Shown piece by piece: positions 1-13,700 of a stretch of 64,000 bases of DNA. The DNA lies in the NCBI GenBank assembly GCA_947168445.1, contig CAMVLW010000003.1, positions 1 through 64,000 on the forward strand, in the 5' to 3' direction. Origin of the DNA: an uncultured Clostridia bacterium (GTDB taxonomy: Bacteria; Bacillota; Clostridia; Oscillospirales; Acutalibacteraceae). Numbering within the stretch: the first letter of the stretch is position 1; each line of letters opens with the position of its first letter. The position numbers and the translations under genes are program-made. Below the pieces are notes generated by a model, which saw only the letters and a program-made list of their open reading frames with translations, was not told the DNA's origin and did no database searches.

Positions 1-86
1 CCGCAAAACCGCAGTGACCATAGGCTTTCTTTTTGAACGGAGCTAACGCTTCCGCGCTTTTGCACGACATTGAATTATTAAAGATA

Positions 87-119
87 AATCCCCATACCGT
101 TTTTTGCGGTATGGGGATT
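87..119. terminator. Rho-independent-type hairpin (aatccccataccg / cggtatggggatt)
   Basis: 13-bp perfect inverted repeat with 7-nt loop just downstream of the minus-strand CDS ending at 140. T-run on the + side (attctttttt), weaker U-rich stretch on the minus side; possibly bidirectional. Confidence 0.75.
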
Positions 120-139
120 CATTCTTTTTTTAATGCGAA

Positions 140-1711
140 TCAGCCCTGTCTGCCGAGCGTCACATCATATTCCGCGAGATAAAGCTGCAAATACGTTGCG
201 TCGTCAATCGTCACTTTGCCGTCGCCGTTGGTATCGGCGGCTTTCAAGGCGGTTCCTGTGAGAAGATTGAGTTGCGCGAGGTGCCGCTGGATTGCGGTGA
301 CGTCGCGGATTGTCAGCCTTAAATCGCCGTCGGCGTCACCGATGAGAAAACGCTTGGGAAGCACCTCGGTTTTGAGGTCGGTGTAGGTTGTTCCCTCAAG
401 GGTTACGGTTGCCTTATACTCCCGCTCGCCTTCCGCGGTGAGGGTGGGCTGCTTGGTGATTGTTGCTGTGATTACCGCGTTGACAATCTGCACATCATCA
501 CACTTTTCGCAGGAAAACTTCGCGGCTGCGCTTTCGTAGCCGTTCCACGTCCACTGAGGCGCGCTGTAGGTATGCGGCAGCTTTTCAATCACCTTGCCGT
601 AGGTGATTACTGTGCGGCAGCCGTTGCAGACGGTATCTCCTGTATAGCCTTCCTTGCTGCAGGTAGCGGCTGTTTTGTGTTCAATGTGAGTGCCGCCGAC
701 ATGATTATGAGGATTCTTTTCACCGTAGGTAAAGGTTTCCTTCCCGCGCACACCGCAGACAGCGCAGCTTTTGTAATAAACAGCGGCGCTTGAGCAGTTG
801 GCGCTTGCTTTCAAGTATTGCGGCAACGCCCGCTCAATGTACTGATGCCCCGCAAACGGCAAGGGTGCGTCGGAGCCGGAGACAATTTCGCCGCAGTCGG
901 AACAGATGGTGTACGCCTCGTGACCGTGCTTTACACATGTTGACGCTTCATAGGGCACAACTTCCGTTTTCAGGTGAGAGCAGAGCACCGTCAGTGTGCA
1001 GAAAGCCTGAAAGCCGCCGTCCTCGGCGGTGGCGGTGATGACAGCTTCGCCGTATTTGTGAAGCGTCACCACGCCGCCGCTGACGGCTGCAACAGAGGAA
1101 TCGCTGCTGCTCCAGGAAACATTCTTGTCAGTCGCGTTTTCCGGCGTAAAGACCGGGGTTAGCGTAACGGTTTTGTCGGCTGTATGCACGGTTGCGGCGG
1201 TGCGGTCAAGCGCAAGACCTGTCACCGGGAAAGGAACCAGCACGCCGCCGTTTTCGATTTGAAACGCGATATTCCGCTCTGCGATATTATACACGTCGTC
1301 GGGGTTGTAGGTGACGGAAATTGCGTGAAAACCGGACGGCGCATTTTGCGCAACGGTGAAATCAAGCGTGGCATAAACCATATCGCCTGTGGTGTTCTGC
1401 GCGCCGTTGAACCAGTTGAGGGTCACGGGACTTTGCAGCGTTTGCGGCTGCATGGACATGCCGCCGAGCGCCGGGTTGTAGGTGACGCCGCTGAGTGTAA
1501 GGGCAGAATCAAACTGCACTTTGAATTTGGCGGAGGCAATGCCGGGGTTGTTGTCAATGCGAATAGTCACGCTGACAGTCTCCCCGGGCTTTGCCTGCTC
1601 AGAAGAAACGGTGAAGGTGGGGGCGTTTGCTTCTGCCGCTGTAACAGGCGTTCCGTATGAAATTGACAGCAGCAAAAGGATTGCCAGCAAACTACTGATG
1701 ATTTTCTTCAT
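140..1711 (-). CDS. Secreted cohesin-like domain / Big2-like / Cys-pair repeat / dockerin type I protein (523 aa)
   Basis: Signal peptide MKKIISSLLAILLLLSISYG. N-terminal cohesin-like segment (APTFTVSSEQAKPGETVSVTIRIDN...GDMVYATLDFTV). Ig-like segment (TAATVHTADKTVTLTPVFTPENATDKNVSWSSSDSSVAAVSGGVVT). CxxC repeats. C-terminal dockerin duplex (GDADGDLRLTIRDVTAIQRHL...ADTNGDGKVTIDDATYLQLYLA). Confidence 0.85.
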   Translation of the reverse strand: MKKIISSLLAILLLLSISYGTPVTAAEANAPTFTVSSEQAKPGETVSVTIRIDNNPGIASAKFKVQFDSALTLSGVTYNPALGGMSMQPQTLQSPVTLNWFNGAQNTTGDMVYATLDFTVAQNAPSGFHAISVTYNPDDVYNIAERNIAFQIENGGVLVPFPVTGLALDRTAATVHTADKTVTLTPVFTPENATDKNVSWSSSDSSVAAVSGGVVTLHKYGEAVITATAEDGGFQAFCTLTVLCSHLKTEVVPYEASTCVKHGHEAYTICSDCGEIVSGSDAPLPFAGHQYIERALPQYLKASANCSSAAVYYKSCAVCGVRGKETFTYGEKNPHNHVGGTHIEHKTAATCSKEGYTGDTVCNGCRTVITYGKVIEKLPHTYSAPQWTWNGYESAAAKFSCEKCDDVQIVNAVITATITKQPTLTAEGEREYKATVTLEGTTYTDLKTEVLPKRFLIGDADGDLRLTIRDVTAIQRHLAQLNLLTGTALKAADTNGDGKVTIDDATYLQLYLAEYDVTLGRQG

Positions 1712-1725
1712 TTTGTGAACTCCTG

Positions 1726-4700
1726 TTAATAAATTTCTACTTCCCAGCCCGACAGATACTGATACAGGCGGGTTAAATCCTTGTTGTTTACTTCGCCGTC
1801 GCCGTTGACGTCGAGCGTCATGTCCTCAACCTCAACATCCCAGTCGGTCAGATATTGGAACAGACGGGTTAAATCCCTGTTGTCCACCTGATAATCGCTG
1901 TTAATATCGCCCGGAAGAATGACTCTGTTCACGTCGATATTTTTCACCTTGCCGGCGCTGTCAATGGTAATCAGGGCGTTGTCTGCGCTGATTTTGATGA
2001 CCGAGGGGTCAAGGCTCAGAATATAGGTTCCCGAAATCACGTCGGTGAAGGTGTAGGTTGCCGTTCCGCCGACGATTTCGACAGTTGCGGTGTAGGTCAC
2101 GCTGCTGTCCGCCGCGTCGGTGAGAACGAGCACCGCGCCTGCCATGTCAGCCTTACTGTCATTGGAAGTAAGCTGACCGGAAACGGTGTAGCCCTGCACG
2201 TCCTTCATTTCGGCTGCGGTGCTGCTGTGTCTGACGACAGTGAGAGCACCGTCGGCTTCGCGCATGACCTGCACAATTTCAATGTACTGACCGTTCTGCA
2301 CGTTCTTAACGGTGAAGGAGGGCACTGCGCCTGCGTTTGTCCAGCCCGCGGGATTGAAGCTTTCTGCCGGGAAATCGTTTTCGGGCGCATTGTAAACCAC
2401 TCTGTAGTAAATATCGCCTGTGAGGGACAGTCCCCTTGCCTGCGCACCGTAAACGGTCACGCTGACGTCGCGCTTTCCTTCCACTTGCTCTGCTGTGACA
2501 GAGGTGAAGGGCTCGGCATATGTTTCTCTTTCGGGCTCGGCTTCGCTATAGCCTTCAACCGCCAGCGTCGCCGCTGCGGAACGTCCGCCCGCGGTGTTGA
2601 CGGCGACTGCCGAAAGTCTTGCATTCTGCGCGGGCTTGGCAAGCGTAACGGCAAAGCTGCCGTCGGGGTTGGGATTGAAGATGGCGGCAATGGCTTTTGC
2701 GGTGTAGGCTTCTTCGATACCATCGTCATTTTCTTCGGTGAAGTCGTTTTCGTAGGTCAGAATGACATAGACTGCGCCGGGTGCTGAACCGCTGACAGTA
2801 AGGGTGCCTTCACGCGCGCCGTCCGCAACGCTGATTGCGGGTGCTGCGGGTGCGGTAACATCAACAGTGACCTGAACCTGAGCGGTGTAAATCACCTTTC
2901 CGTCCTCAGTTGCCCAATTCACGGCGTCGTCGCCTGTGGAGAGGAGCGAGAGGAATACCGGGTCGCAGACTGCCGCGTCGAAGGAAATCTTCACGGTGCC
3001 GCTGTAAACGCCTGCGGGCGTGTTCGGGGCTGCCTTAATCACAAAGCCGCCGTTGAGCGCGCCGCCCGCGTTGAGCGTGAAGTCGCCGAAGCCGACGGGT
3101 GCCGCGGTGAGGTTTTCGTCCTCAAAGGTAAGCTCGGCGTTGATAACGCCAGCAAAAATGCCTGCGCTCTCGCTGACGGAAACACTGAGATTACCGAAAT
3201 AGCTGCCGTCGTCTGTTTGATTATTATTGTTGACAACGGTGGCTTTCTCTGTATGAACGGCGGTAATTGCCTTGTCAAAGGACGATACCACGCCCTCTAC
3301 GGTGATTCTGCCGTCAAAGCCTTCGGGCGTTGTCACGCGCACGGTGTAAGCGCCTGCCGCGCAATTTGTGAGCATTGCGTAGTCGCCTTCGTTGATGAAG
3401 GACTTCGCTTCAAGCGCCTCGCCGGAGGGTGAGAGAATTTCGACTGTCAGCTTGCCGTTGACGGGAGCCGCCGCGAAAATGCGGAGGTTTTGCCCCTGCT
3501 TAACAGTAATGCTGCCGGAGAGCGTCTGTGCGCCTGTCACCCAGCCGGAAACCAGCGTTCCCGCGCTGACCTTGCTGCGCATGGCGGCAAGCTGGCGCTC
3601 GGTGCCCGCGTAGAAGTGGAGCACAAAGGGTCCCTGCTCGGCGGCAATGGAAACGGTGGAGGGTTCGCTCGCGGCATAGCTGAGCACGGCGGAATAGCCT
3701 GTGCTGTCGAGCAATACGGAGCGCGGAATTGTAAATTCACCGATGAAGTCGGCGCTCTCTCCTGCCGGAATCAGAATACTGTTGCTGCTGAAATTCACCG
3801 AAGCAATCTTGCCTGCGGCGGTGAAAATGTCAACACCCGGACTGACGGCAACGGTTCTGCTGCCGTCGTTGCGGAAGGTGACAAGCACCTCTCCCCTGCC
3901 CTTTGCTTCGCCGTCGGGAATAACGACGTCCTTGATGGAATAGGTAATCAGTTCGGTGTTGAGCGGCGGGTCAAAGATGATTGCCTTGTCGAGAGCAAAA
4001 ATCAGATTGTAAATATCGTTTGCGATGGAGGCTTCCTTCATCACGGTGTTGCCCATGACAAGCGAGAGTTCCGCGATTGACAACGCGGTGAGAATGGAGC
4101 GCGTTTTCCACGCTTCATCAAGCTTGGTGAACACCTGGTCTGCCAAGCTGTCCCACGTTGCCGCCGCGCTTGCGCCGAGAGAAGCGGAGATGGCGTTGGG
4201 GCTCATGGTGAGCACCATCAAGCCGGAACGGACAATCAAATCATAGAGCGCCGCGGTGTAGTAATCGACGACGACCATGGAGTTTTCGGCGTTAATCACG
4301 TCGGTGTTTAGCAGCGCCTTTTGATAGTCGCGGAAGCTGAGCACATAGTTGGTGCTGATTTCAAGACTTGTGCTGTTGTTTTCGTTTAGCTGCCAGATGT
4401 CCAAATCCTTGTAGCGGCGCACGGAGTTTTGCTCGATATTCGCCGCAGCCGCCATCTTTTGCGACAGCGTTTCAAGATACTGCACAATTTCCTTGACAGG
4501 ATAGGAAGAATTCTGCGCGAGAGTCTGACTGTAGTGAGTGACAAGCAGCTGCGCTTCTCTGAGCTTCAGCATCGCGTCCTTGCGGATGTCGCGGAACACC
4601 TTCTTATCGTAGGTGTTGTCAAGATAGCCGTCGAGCGTTTTGCCGTTCTTCACGGTGCCGCTGCCGCGCATAAACGCGAGGAACTTTTCGGGCGTTGCCT

Positions 4701-7700
4701 GCTCGGTGATGGCTTCCACATAAACCTGCTCAAAGAGAGCCGCCATCACAGCGCTGACGTGGGCAATCATCCACGCGGAATCGGTCTGCTCGCTGCGCTC
4801 ATATTTGGCGCGCTGCATGTTGAGATACTTGACAAGATAGTCGGAAACGTCGCGCTTGTCGGAACCGCTGAGCGGCTTGAACGCGCCGGGCGCCTTTTCA
4901 TTTGACTTGACAATCGCTTCCTCAATCAGTTCCATGAGCGTTTTGACAAGCGGAGAGTCCTCACTCAACGCCCCGGTGGAAGCATCATTGCGCACCGCTT
5001 CATAGGTGTGGTAGTTAAGCTTGAGCGTAGCGTCGCCGAACGCGCCCATTGCCTTTGTCATTTCGTCCTTCTCATTGGCGAGTTGGACAAGCTTTAAGGT
5101 GTTGCCGATGAAATCAGCGAACGGCTTTGTCAACTCAAACTCCTTCGCCAGCTCCAAGCCTTCCTTGCCGAGAACCGCGATAATCGCGGGGGAACCCTTG
5201 TCCCAAGCGGAGCCGAGCGCGGTGGAGAACGCCTCTACCTTGGCTCTTACCTTGCGGAAGCTTTCCTTTGCGTCGTAAATGCTCTTTGCCTTTTTGACCT
5301 TATCGGCGGTGTCGGGGAAAATCTTCGCGAGGTAATCGTCGTTGAGGTCGGGATTCTCATAAACCGCCTTGACAGTCTCCCACGGCAAATCGAGATGGTT
5401 GTCTTTGAGGTATTTGTCAAAGTCCTTTTCGTACTCGCCGCGCAGGTGATGGTTGAGCATGATATGACCGCGCACCGTCAGAACGGTGTAGCCGAGTTCG
5501 TTAACCGAAAGATTGATTTTGCCGAGAATGTCATATGCCTTGTCAAGCTTGCGGATAATCTCGTCGTAGTTTTTCGCGCGGCTGTAATCGCCCGCCTGAT
5601 AGTCAAAGGCATTATAGCGCGCAAGCTGGATTTTATCAAACAGATAGCTATATAACTGCGCGATGTCCGCTCTGTTTTGCGACCACTCTTTGAGAATCGC
5701 TTCAAGCGCCGCTTCCACCTCGGGAAGCTTGCTTGCGTTGACGCCTGCCTGCGTGAGCAGACGGTTATAAATGGAAATCGCGTTACTCACCTTGGCGGAA
5801 AGTTCTTTGAACTTTGCCTCAATGTCATTAAGCTGAGCGACAAGTTCCGCGTAAACCGCCTTGGAGGGCTTGAAGCTGCCTAAGCCTTCAAGCAGCTTGA
5901 GGTTGCCCTGCACTTGGCTTACCTTGGCGGCGCCCGCTTTGATGGAATTCATAAACGGCTGGATATGTCCGATTACGTCGTCGGAAATATCGAAAACCGC
6001 GCCGAGCAGGAGCGTGCCGGTAAAGATTTGGTCAGTCAGCGACTTTTCTCCGCTGTCACCGCCGCCCACATCAAGCGAGGGCTTTTCGGTAGTGTGACCG
6101 CCCAGCTTGCCGAGAACGTCGTTGACGACAGTGGAAATGTAGGTCAGATACTTTTGAACGCCGACAATCACCTTGGCGGTCTGCATCATCTTAGCGTTGG
6201 TGTAGGCGTCCTCAACTCTGGTGCCGTAGTCGCCGACGGTGGCGTACATCAGAACCGACAGGCTTTCGGCGATTTCGTCAATCAGTTCGGCGATACGCGC
6301 GGGATTTTCCGTGCTTTCATTCTGCTCGCCGGGTGTGCAGCTGCCTGCCTTTTTGCCGTTGATGTAGATTTGCGGCTTGAAGTCGGTTTTTTGCGGCTGC
6401 TTGGGCAGCGGCAGCGGGTGCGGCTTGAGCGAGGTGGGAACACCGTTGTTGCTCTCGCCGATAACATCAACCCTGTAGATGATGTAAACGCTCTCGCCGG
6501 ATTTGAGCGGTTCGAGAATGATTTCATTGGGAACAGGGTTGTCGTCCCAGCTTAAATACCAGTCAACAAGATCCTCGGAGGAGGTGTCTGCGCCGGGATA
6601 ATCGGTCATGCTGCCGGTTGTGTAGGAGGAAAGCCGCGTTCTCTGCCCGTTGACGGACGGAATATCGAGAGAGGTCAGGCGGATTTCGTCCGAGGTGCCG
6701 AAGCCGGAGTTTGTGATAACGATTGCCACATAGTACACATCGGAATCGGGGTCAAGCTGGAAGGTCTGCTCATAGGTGGTCAGTTCCGCGGGAAGTTCCA
6801 CGTTCTGCACCACAGGGTCGGTGAAGCCGGTATAGGTTCTGCCGCCGCGCTTGAAGCTGTATTCCACCCACGCAAAGCTTGTGCCGGAGGAATCCCTGAG
6901 GTGATTGGCGGCTTGCTCCGCTTCCTCGGCGGTCATGTAGCCGCTGTCAATCAGATAAGTGAACATATCGTTGCTGTAAAGCTGCGAGAGCGGCTCCAAA
7001 TCAAAGGCAAGCGCAAAGCTGCCGCTGGCAAGGAGCGTGCCGACGTCGATTCCGTTGGCGGTGGCGAACTTGGCGAGAATTTCTTCCTCGCTCAGTCCCT
7101 CCCAGCCCTTGACGCGGTTTGCTTCCAGCACGGAGGGCGCCACATAGAAATCGGTGTTGTTCAGATTGGCGCCGGGAGCAAGATGACCGTTTTCATCGGG
7201 CATCATGTCGGAGATCATCACTCTGAATTCAAGTTCTTCAATCGCTTCAACGCTGCTTGGATTTTCAAAGCCGACGGTCAGCCGCGTATGCTCTTCGCCG
7301 GAGAGAATATCCTGCGCAAAGCCCAGCTTGAAGCCGTCGTTATTCTTTGAGGACGAATTGGGCGTTGAGGAGGTGCCGGAATTCGAGAGGAACTTTTTGC
7401 TGTAAACCTTGGAGTTCGCGTTGGAGCCTGTTGAGAATGCGCCCTGCAAGCGCTCGGTGGTGTAGACAGACGCGCAGCCCTCGTCGAGATAGTAGCCGTT
7501 GGGAACAAAGTCCACCTGAACGGGAATGGTGCGGGTAACGGTTTTCATTTCACTGAGGCTGCCCTCGGCAAATTCCAGCGCGCTCTTGCCCTCGATTACA
7601 ATCTCGAACTTGTAGAGCTTCGGAACATTGCCGGTGTAAAGCGGCACTCTGCCGTCCGGTGCGCCGGTATTTTCATCCGCGGGCGTAACGGTCAGCACTC

Positions 7701-10700
7701 TGCCGTCCCCGGAAACGGAAACCTTGTTATACAGGTGCCTAGTGAGATAGCCATAGGAATTCAGGCGGGTGTTCTCACGCTCCCACGCGGCGTAGTAGGT
7801 ATCCCAGCTATAGCCTTCGGGAAGCGTCAGGGTATAATTCACGCCGTCCTGCTCAACCGCCGCTTCGAGATAGAGCGCGGCGAGGTCGAGATTCCAGATG
7901 AAGTCAAAGGTTTCCTGCGGCGCGAGGGTGCCGACATAGAGGGTGTCGGTCAAGCCTTCGCCGCTCTTGAATTTGATATACTGCGAAGGAATGTCGCGCG
8001 GGTTGATTTTGACGGTAACGTCAGTCATGTTGTGCAGCGCGTTGCCCACCGTCAAATCGGAGTTCATAATCGCCAGACGGCTTGAAATCTTGCCGTTGTA
8101 GTAGGCGATTTCGATTTCATCAACCGGGTAGTCCGGCAGAAGGTCGGGCTTTTCGGATTCATAAGCGCCGCCGAACGCAAGCTGATACATGATATCCTCA
8201 TACGCGCCGTTCTTGACGGTGTAGGAATCCAGCGTCTTTTCGGTGGAGACGGCGGAGCGAATCACAAAGAGCTGCTGCTCCACGATAATACTTTCGGGAA
8301 CCGGGTCAATCACCGGGAGCACCTCGATTTGCTTGGTGACAGCCTTGATGCCGTTGCCGCTGACGCTGACGTTATAGGTGCCGGACGGAATATTTGTAAA
8401 TTGCACGGTGCCGCCCTGAGAGAGATTGCTGCCGACGGTCACGGCGGAACTGATGTCGCCGGAGTAGGACCTCGGGTCAACCGGCTGCACGCTGTAATCG
8501 GAAGCAACAGGACCGTAGAGGGTCACCTTGCCGTCGGTAATCACGGTGCCGTCGGCGGTGACGACCTTAATCACCTTGGTACCGATAGCATGAGCGGACA
8601 CATAAACCGTCACGGGTATTTGAACGGTATCAACGCCGTCCGCGCTGATGAACAGGGTCAAATCGTATCTGCTTGCGGTCACATTTTCCTGCGGCGCAAA
8701 GGTGACGGAAATCCGCGCAGCGCCCTCGGCTGTGCCGATATCATAGCCCTTGCAGTAGGGATAAACAGTGGTGGTGAGCGCGTCCTCAGAGGGAATACCG
8801 CCTGCCGTCACCAGGCTTGCCCACGGAACGGAGCAGCCGTTGCTGTCAAGCAGTTCGGCTTTGAGCCCGGTGAGGTTGCCGGTGCCGAGATTCACCACTC
8901 TGTAGCTAAAGGTTTTTACCTCGCCCGGAGAGGCGGAGGTTTTGACGGCGAGCGTTTCTTCCTCGCTCTCGTTGTCGAGGTTGAGGTTGGTAATCACCAT
9001 GACCGCCTTGGGAGCGGCAAGGGTCAGCGCAATGCGCTTGGTGAGGGTATAAGCGCCCTTGTCGGTCATCGCGTTCAGGGTGAGAATAACTTCATAATCA
9101 CCCGGCAGGCAGCCCTCCGCGTCAATTTGCAGCTTGTAGTCAAGCGCGTTGTAGTCAATGCCGCTGCCGTTGACGGAAACGCCGTCGGTGATGGCTTCGA
9201 GCAGGTCAGCGTGCTTTTCGTCGAGCACATACGCGTGACCGCCGGACATAAACTTGATGACAGGCGCTTTGGCGTTTTGCGCTTCAAGGCTGTTTGCGGC
9301 TGCTGTCAGGGTGACGCTGCGCAAATCAAGATAACCGATATTTTCCGCGGCGCCCTTCACGGTGGTTTTGTCGCCTGCGGTGACGGTAACTTCATTGACG
9401 CTCGCGAAGTATGCGCCGTAAACATAAATGCTCTCACTTGCGGTGCGGTTGGCGCCCGCGTTCTTCACGGTTGCCGCGATTCTCATTGCGCCGCCCGCGT
9501 TGGCGGGAAGTTCAATGCTGCGGACAAAGGTGCCGCTCTTGCTGAGAACGGTTGTGTATTTCCAAATCTGATTGCCAATCAGCGACAGTTCAATGGTGTC
9601 GCCCGAATCAAGTCCTTCGGTGGTGCCGCTGACATACACGGTATCCCCTGTTTTGTATGCGGAGGAATCCGTTTTGACGGTGACGGAAATCGCGGGTACA
9701 ACGGTGGAAGTAAAGCTGCTCGCGTCGGACATGCCGTTGAGGTTTGCGGTGGCAACCAGGCTGTGCTTGCCGAGCGTTACGCCGCTGAGGTCAAGCTGCG
9801 CGAGATAGCGGTCGGTTGAGGAATCGTAAACGGCGGTAGAAAGAATGTCTGTTCCTGCCACCATGACCTTGACCGTAGCAGCATCGGTATTCGGCTTTCC
9901 GTCGGAGCGGGTCAGTGATACGCGCACGGTGTTGTCGCTGTTCTGTGTGAGATACGCCGCGTCGCTTTCAATGGCAACGCTGATTCCGTCGGACACATTG
10001 AGCGTGCCGTCATATCTGACGCCGGAGCGTGAGGACATGATGATGTTGTATTCGGAATCGGCAAGCGCTGTGAGCGCATACGTACCTGTAGGAAGAACAT
10101 TTGCCGTCCAGTAAACAGTGGCGTCTGCCGAGGCACCGGGCAGAATCGCACGGTCAATGATGGATTCGCCAACCAGAATGCCCTGCGTAAAGAGCGATAC
10201 CTTGAACGCTCCTGCGGATTCAGCCGCGCCGTTGTTTTTCACGGTGACAACAGTTGTCATTTCCGCACCGAAGGCAGCCGTGCCGCTTGTGCTCATTTTG
10301 GTGATGACAAGCGCGGGCATTGCGCGGCTTTCGAGCACGTTGCCGTCCTGAACCGTTTCGGTAAAGGTATTGTTGAGCTCGTCGGTTTCGTCAACAACGG
10401 ACATTGCGTCGCACACGGCGGTAATGCGGTTCGCCGCTTCGTAATTCTTCCAGACAAGCTGCACTTCCTTGCTCTCGCCCGCCTGCACAGAACCAATCAG
10501 AGCCGCGCCGAGATAGCGTTCATCGGCATAGAAGGTTACGGTGGAGCTGTTTTCCGCAGGAGCCGCGCCGTTGTTTTTCACGATAGCGGTAATCACCGCG
10601 TCGGAGCCGCTTGCGGAAACGCTGACGCTTTCAACCGTCAAATCCGCCTTTTCAAAGGTGATGGTGCCGGCGTTATACGTCCATGTGTTATCGGAGCGGT

Positions 10701-13700
10701 CGGAATCAAGTGTGCGCGGATAGGGACCGTCGGCGGTGAAGGTAATCTGCTGCGAGCTGCCTTCCTCCGGCACAAAGCTGAGGGTGATTTCAGCCGTTTG
10801 ACCGGGTTCGAGGGAGTTGACATTCACGCTTGCCGCCCACTTGCCGTTGACACGGGCGGTAAGCGGGAACTCACCTGTTGCGTCATTGCCGGAGTTTTGA
10901 AGCGTAACGGTAAAGGAAATCGCTTTGCCCGACGGAATGTTCAGACTCTTTGCGGCAACCGCGCCGTTTTGGAGCGGCTTTCCTTCAAAGCTGACGGCGG
11001 TGATGCCGACATTCGGGAACACGGTTCTGCCGGAAGCGCCGTAAACAATCGCGCTGCGCTGGTTGTTGAATAGATCCGCTTCGTCAAAGGCGACGGAAAC
11101 ATCATTCGCCCTGACGGTGTAAACGTGGGAAGCGTTGTCGGCGGCAACGTCGGTAAACTGCACGTCCGCACACTGCACGGTGCGGGTTTCTCCGCCGATG
11201 GTGTAGGTTTTTTCGTAAACAGAGGTAATGCGCTGATAACCGAGATACACGTCGTCTCTGTAAAGGCTGACAATAAAGCTCGACGGAATCGGGTTTTCGG
11301 GCTTATCGTTCATCACGCGGGCAAAAATCACGATTTCTTCGCCCTTGTCCGCGGTGTTCGTCTTGGAAACAGGCGCGTTGTCAATGGTGATTTCCAGACC
11401 CTTTCCGATTTCGTTTGTCAGCGCGTCGGGAACAATGATGAGGTCGGGGCGGTCGTCGTTGACCGTGACCATCACATTGTGAATCGCGTAGGAATCGGTG
11501 GGCAAATCCTCCGCGTTGTAGCCCTTGGTAATCAGGGCGTTGGCGGTGCCGTTGTCATCGGTGACGGTGAGGGTCGCGATGTAGGTGCCGGACGCGGTGT
11601 AGATATGCGTCGGCGCAATGCCCCAGCCGGAGGAGCCGTCGCCGAAGTCCCAGACAAAGCTTTTAATCTGACCGTCGGGGTCATAGCTGCGCGAGCCGTC
11701 AAAGATAACGGTCTTGTTGACAACCGCGTTAAAGTCCACGCCCGCGTTGGCGGTGGGCAGCGCGTTAATCACGGTCTGAGCGCTCACGGCGTAATCCTCG
11801 GGATTTGCGGAGGTTCCCGCGCGGAACTCATAGACGCCCGCGGGCATTTCGGCATTGGCGTAAAGGTCGATAGTGAAATAGACAAGCTGCTCGTTATAGG
11901 AGTTGACGGTGACAGACTTCTTGTCCACCAAAGTGAAGCTGCCGGTTTTTCCGCTGACGACGGGTGCGCGGAACAGATAAACCATCACGCTCTCAGGCGT
12001 TTTGCCGGAGTTGTAAACGGTTGCCTGCACGCCGAGCGGCACAGAATCGTCCTCGTCGTGGAACTTGCCGGTGTCATAGAACACAGCGGTGCGTTCCAAC
12101 CGGTTAAACTTTTCAAGATAGGTAATCTTGCTGGTTTTCAGCTCCTTCACTGTGGTTGCGGAGCCATAGACCACCTTGTAAAAGCGCGGAAGAATGTTGC
12201 CGTTTTGGTCGCGGAGAATTTCGTCCACAACATAGAGCAGGTCTTTTTCCTCGCCGTCTACGGTGTAGGTGTCCTTCCAGTAATTGGCGAAGGAAAGGGA
12301 TACGGGCTCGCCTGTAAGGTCGGCGCTTGCATAGCGGTAAACCGCCGCGATGTTCATATCGGCAAAGTCATCCGACTCACCGAGCATGAGAATCTGATAG
12401 CGCAGAGGAGCGTTTTCTTCATTGCGGGCAGCCGCTTCAAGCGGTGCGGTGAAGGTGTAAGCGTCCTCCCCGCTCTTGCTGCCGCTGAGACCCTCGGGCA
12501 CAAAGACATTCACGCTGACATTGGTTGCGCTGTCGCGGATGTATTCGGGCAAGCCGTTGGTTCCGGCAATCACCTGCATGGTGTCCACATACTCGCCGGA
12601 GGTGTCGTCGAGAATCTGCACGCCGTCACGCGCGACGATGTGGGTGTTCACCTCGTCAATTAGGGAATCAAGTTCCACACCTTCGTAGGGCTTGTGGGTG
12701 ATGGTGGCGGTGAAGTTTCTGATTTCACCGTAAACATCCTTCAAATAGCCTTCCTCCAGCTCGGGAATCGTCCAGAGAATCGTAAAGTAGCCCCAAACCA
12801 TGTTGGGCAGGTCAGAGCCGTCATCGGCAAGACCGTTGTTTACGCCCGGAATGTCGCCGAGCACCAGACGGAAGGAATTGGTGTTGTAGGAGCCGAAGGA
12901 GGAACTGACAATCTCCCACACAGAGGTTAGCCCGGAGGTGTTGGAAACAATATCAAGCTGGCTGGAATCGAGAATCACGTTCTTGGCGGTGCCGCTGCCC
13001 TCGTTGGTGACGGAAACGCCCAGACGGAAGCTTGAATTCGGATAAATCTTGTGCGGCAGGTAGTAATCCACCTTGAGGCGCGGCTGCGGGTTGACGTTGA
13101 TTTCAACCGCGTCGGTGGTGGTGGTCACCAGCTTGCCGTTTACCATATAGGAAATGCGGGCGAATACCTGATAGGTTCTGCCTGCTTCGCCGCCCATGCC
13201 GATACTGGGGATAATTTTCCACTTGCCGGTGTAGGTGGAGCCGGAAGCTACGGAGGACTCAGATGTGCCCATGGTTTGGATAATATACACATTATCGGTG
13301 ATGTAGGACACTTCCTTGGTGACAGGGTCGGTGTACTGAATTACGACCTCGGTTGTCAGGCTGTCCAAATCGGCGTTCGGGTAGTTGTTGGTGATTTTCA
13401 GTTCTGCGTCAAACGCCTGACGCTCCAGAGATGCGGTCTGTGAAAGCGAGAGCTTCACCACCTCATACACGCCGCCGGAAACAGTTTCCTTATCCTTGAT
13501 ACGTCCGCCGGTTTCCTCCTGATAGATGAAGTAATCCATCTCCTCAAAGCCGCTGTCGTCGGGCATGTTGATTTCCATTTGCTGCTTTTCGCCGTCGCCG
13601 ATGACAACCTCCAAGTTGACCTTCTGCTTGCCGGGATTGTAAATCGGCACCTTGATTTGCGTGGTCTTGGGAGGATAAACAGGCAGCAGGGTGTCCTCGT

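Noticed and set aside
8329-9819. Long plus-strand ORF (496 aa) and many others antisense to the giant gene (e.g. 11125-12663, 14689-15888, 16255-17331)
   Set aside because: Shadow ORFs opposite a strongly coding frame; translations are low-complexity V/G/H/R-rich with no recognisable domains or consistent ribosome-binding sites.
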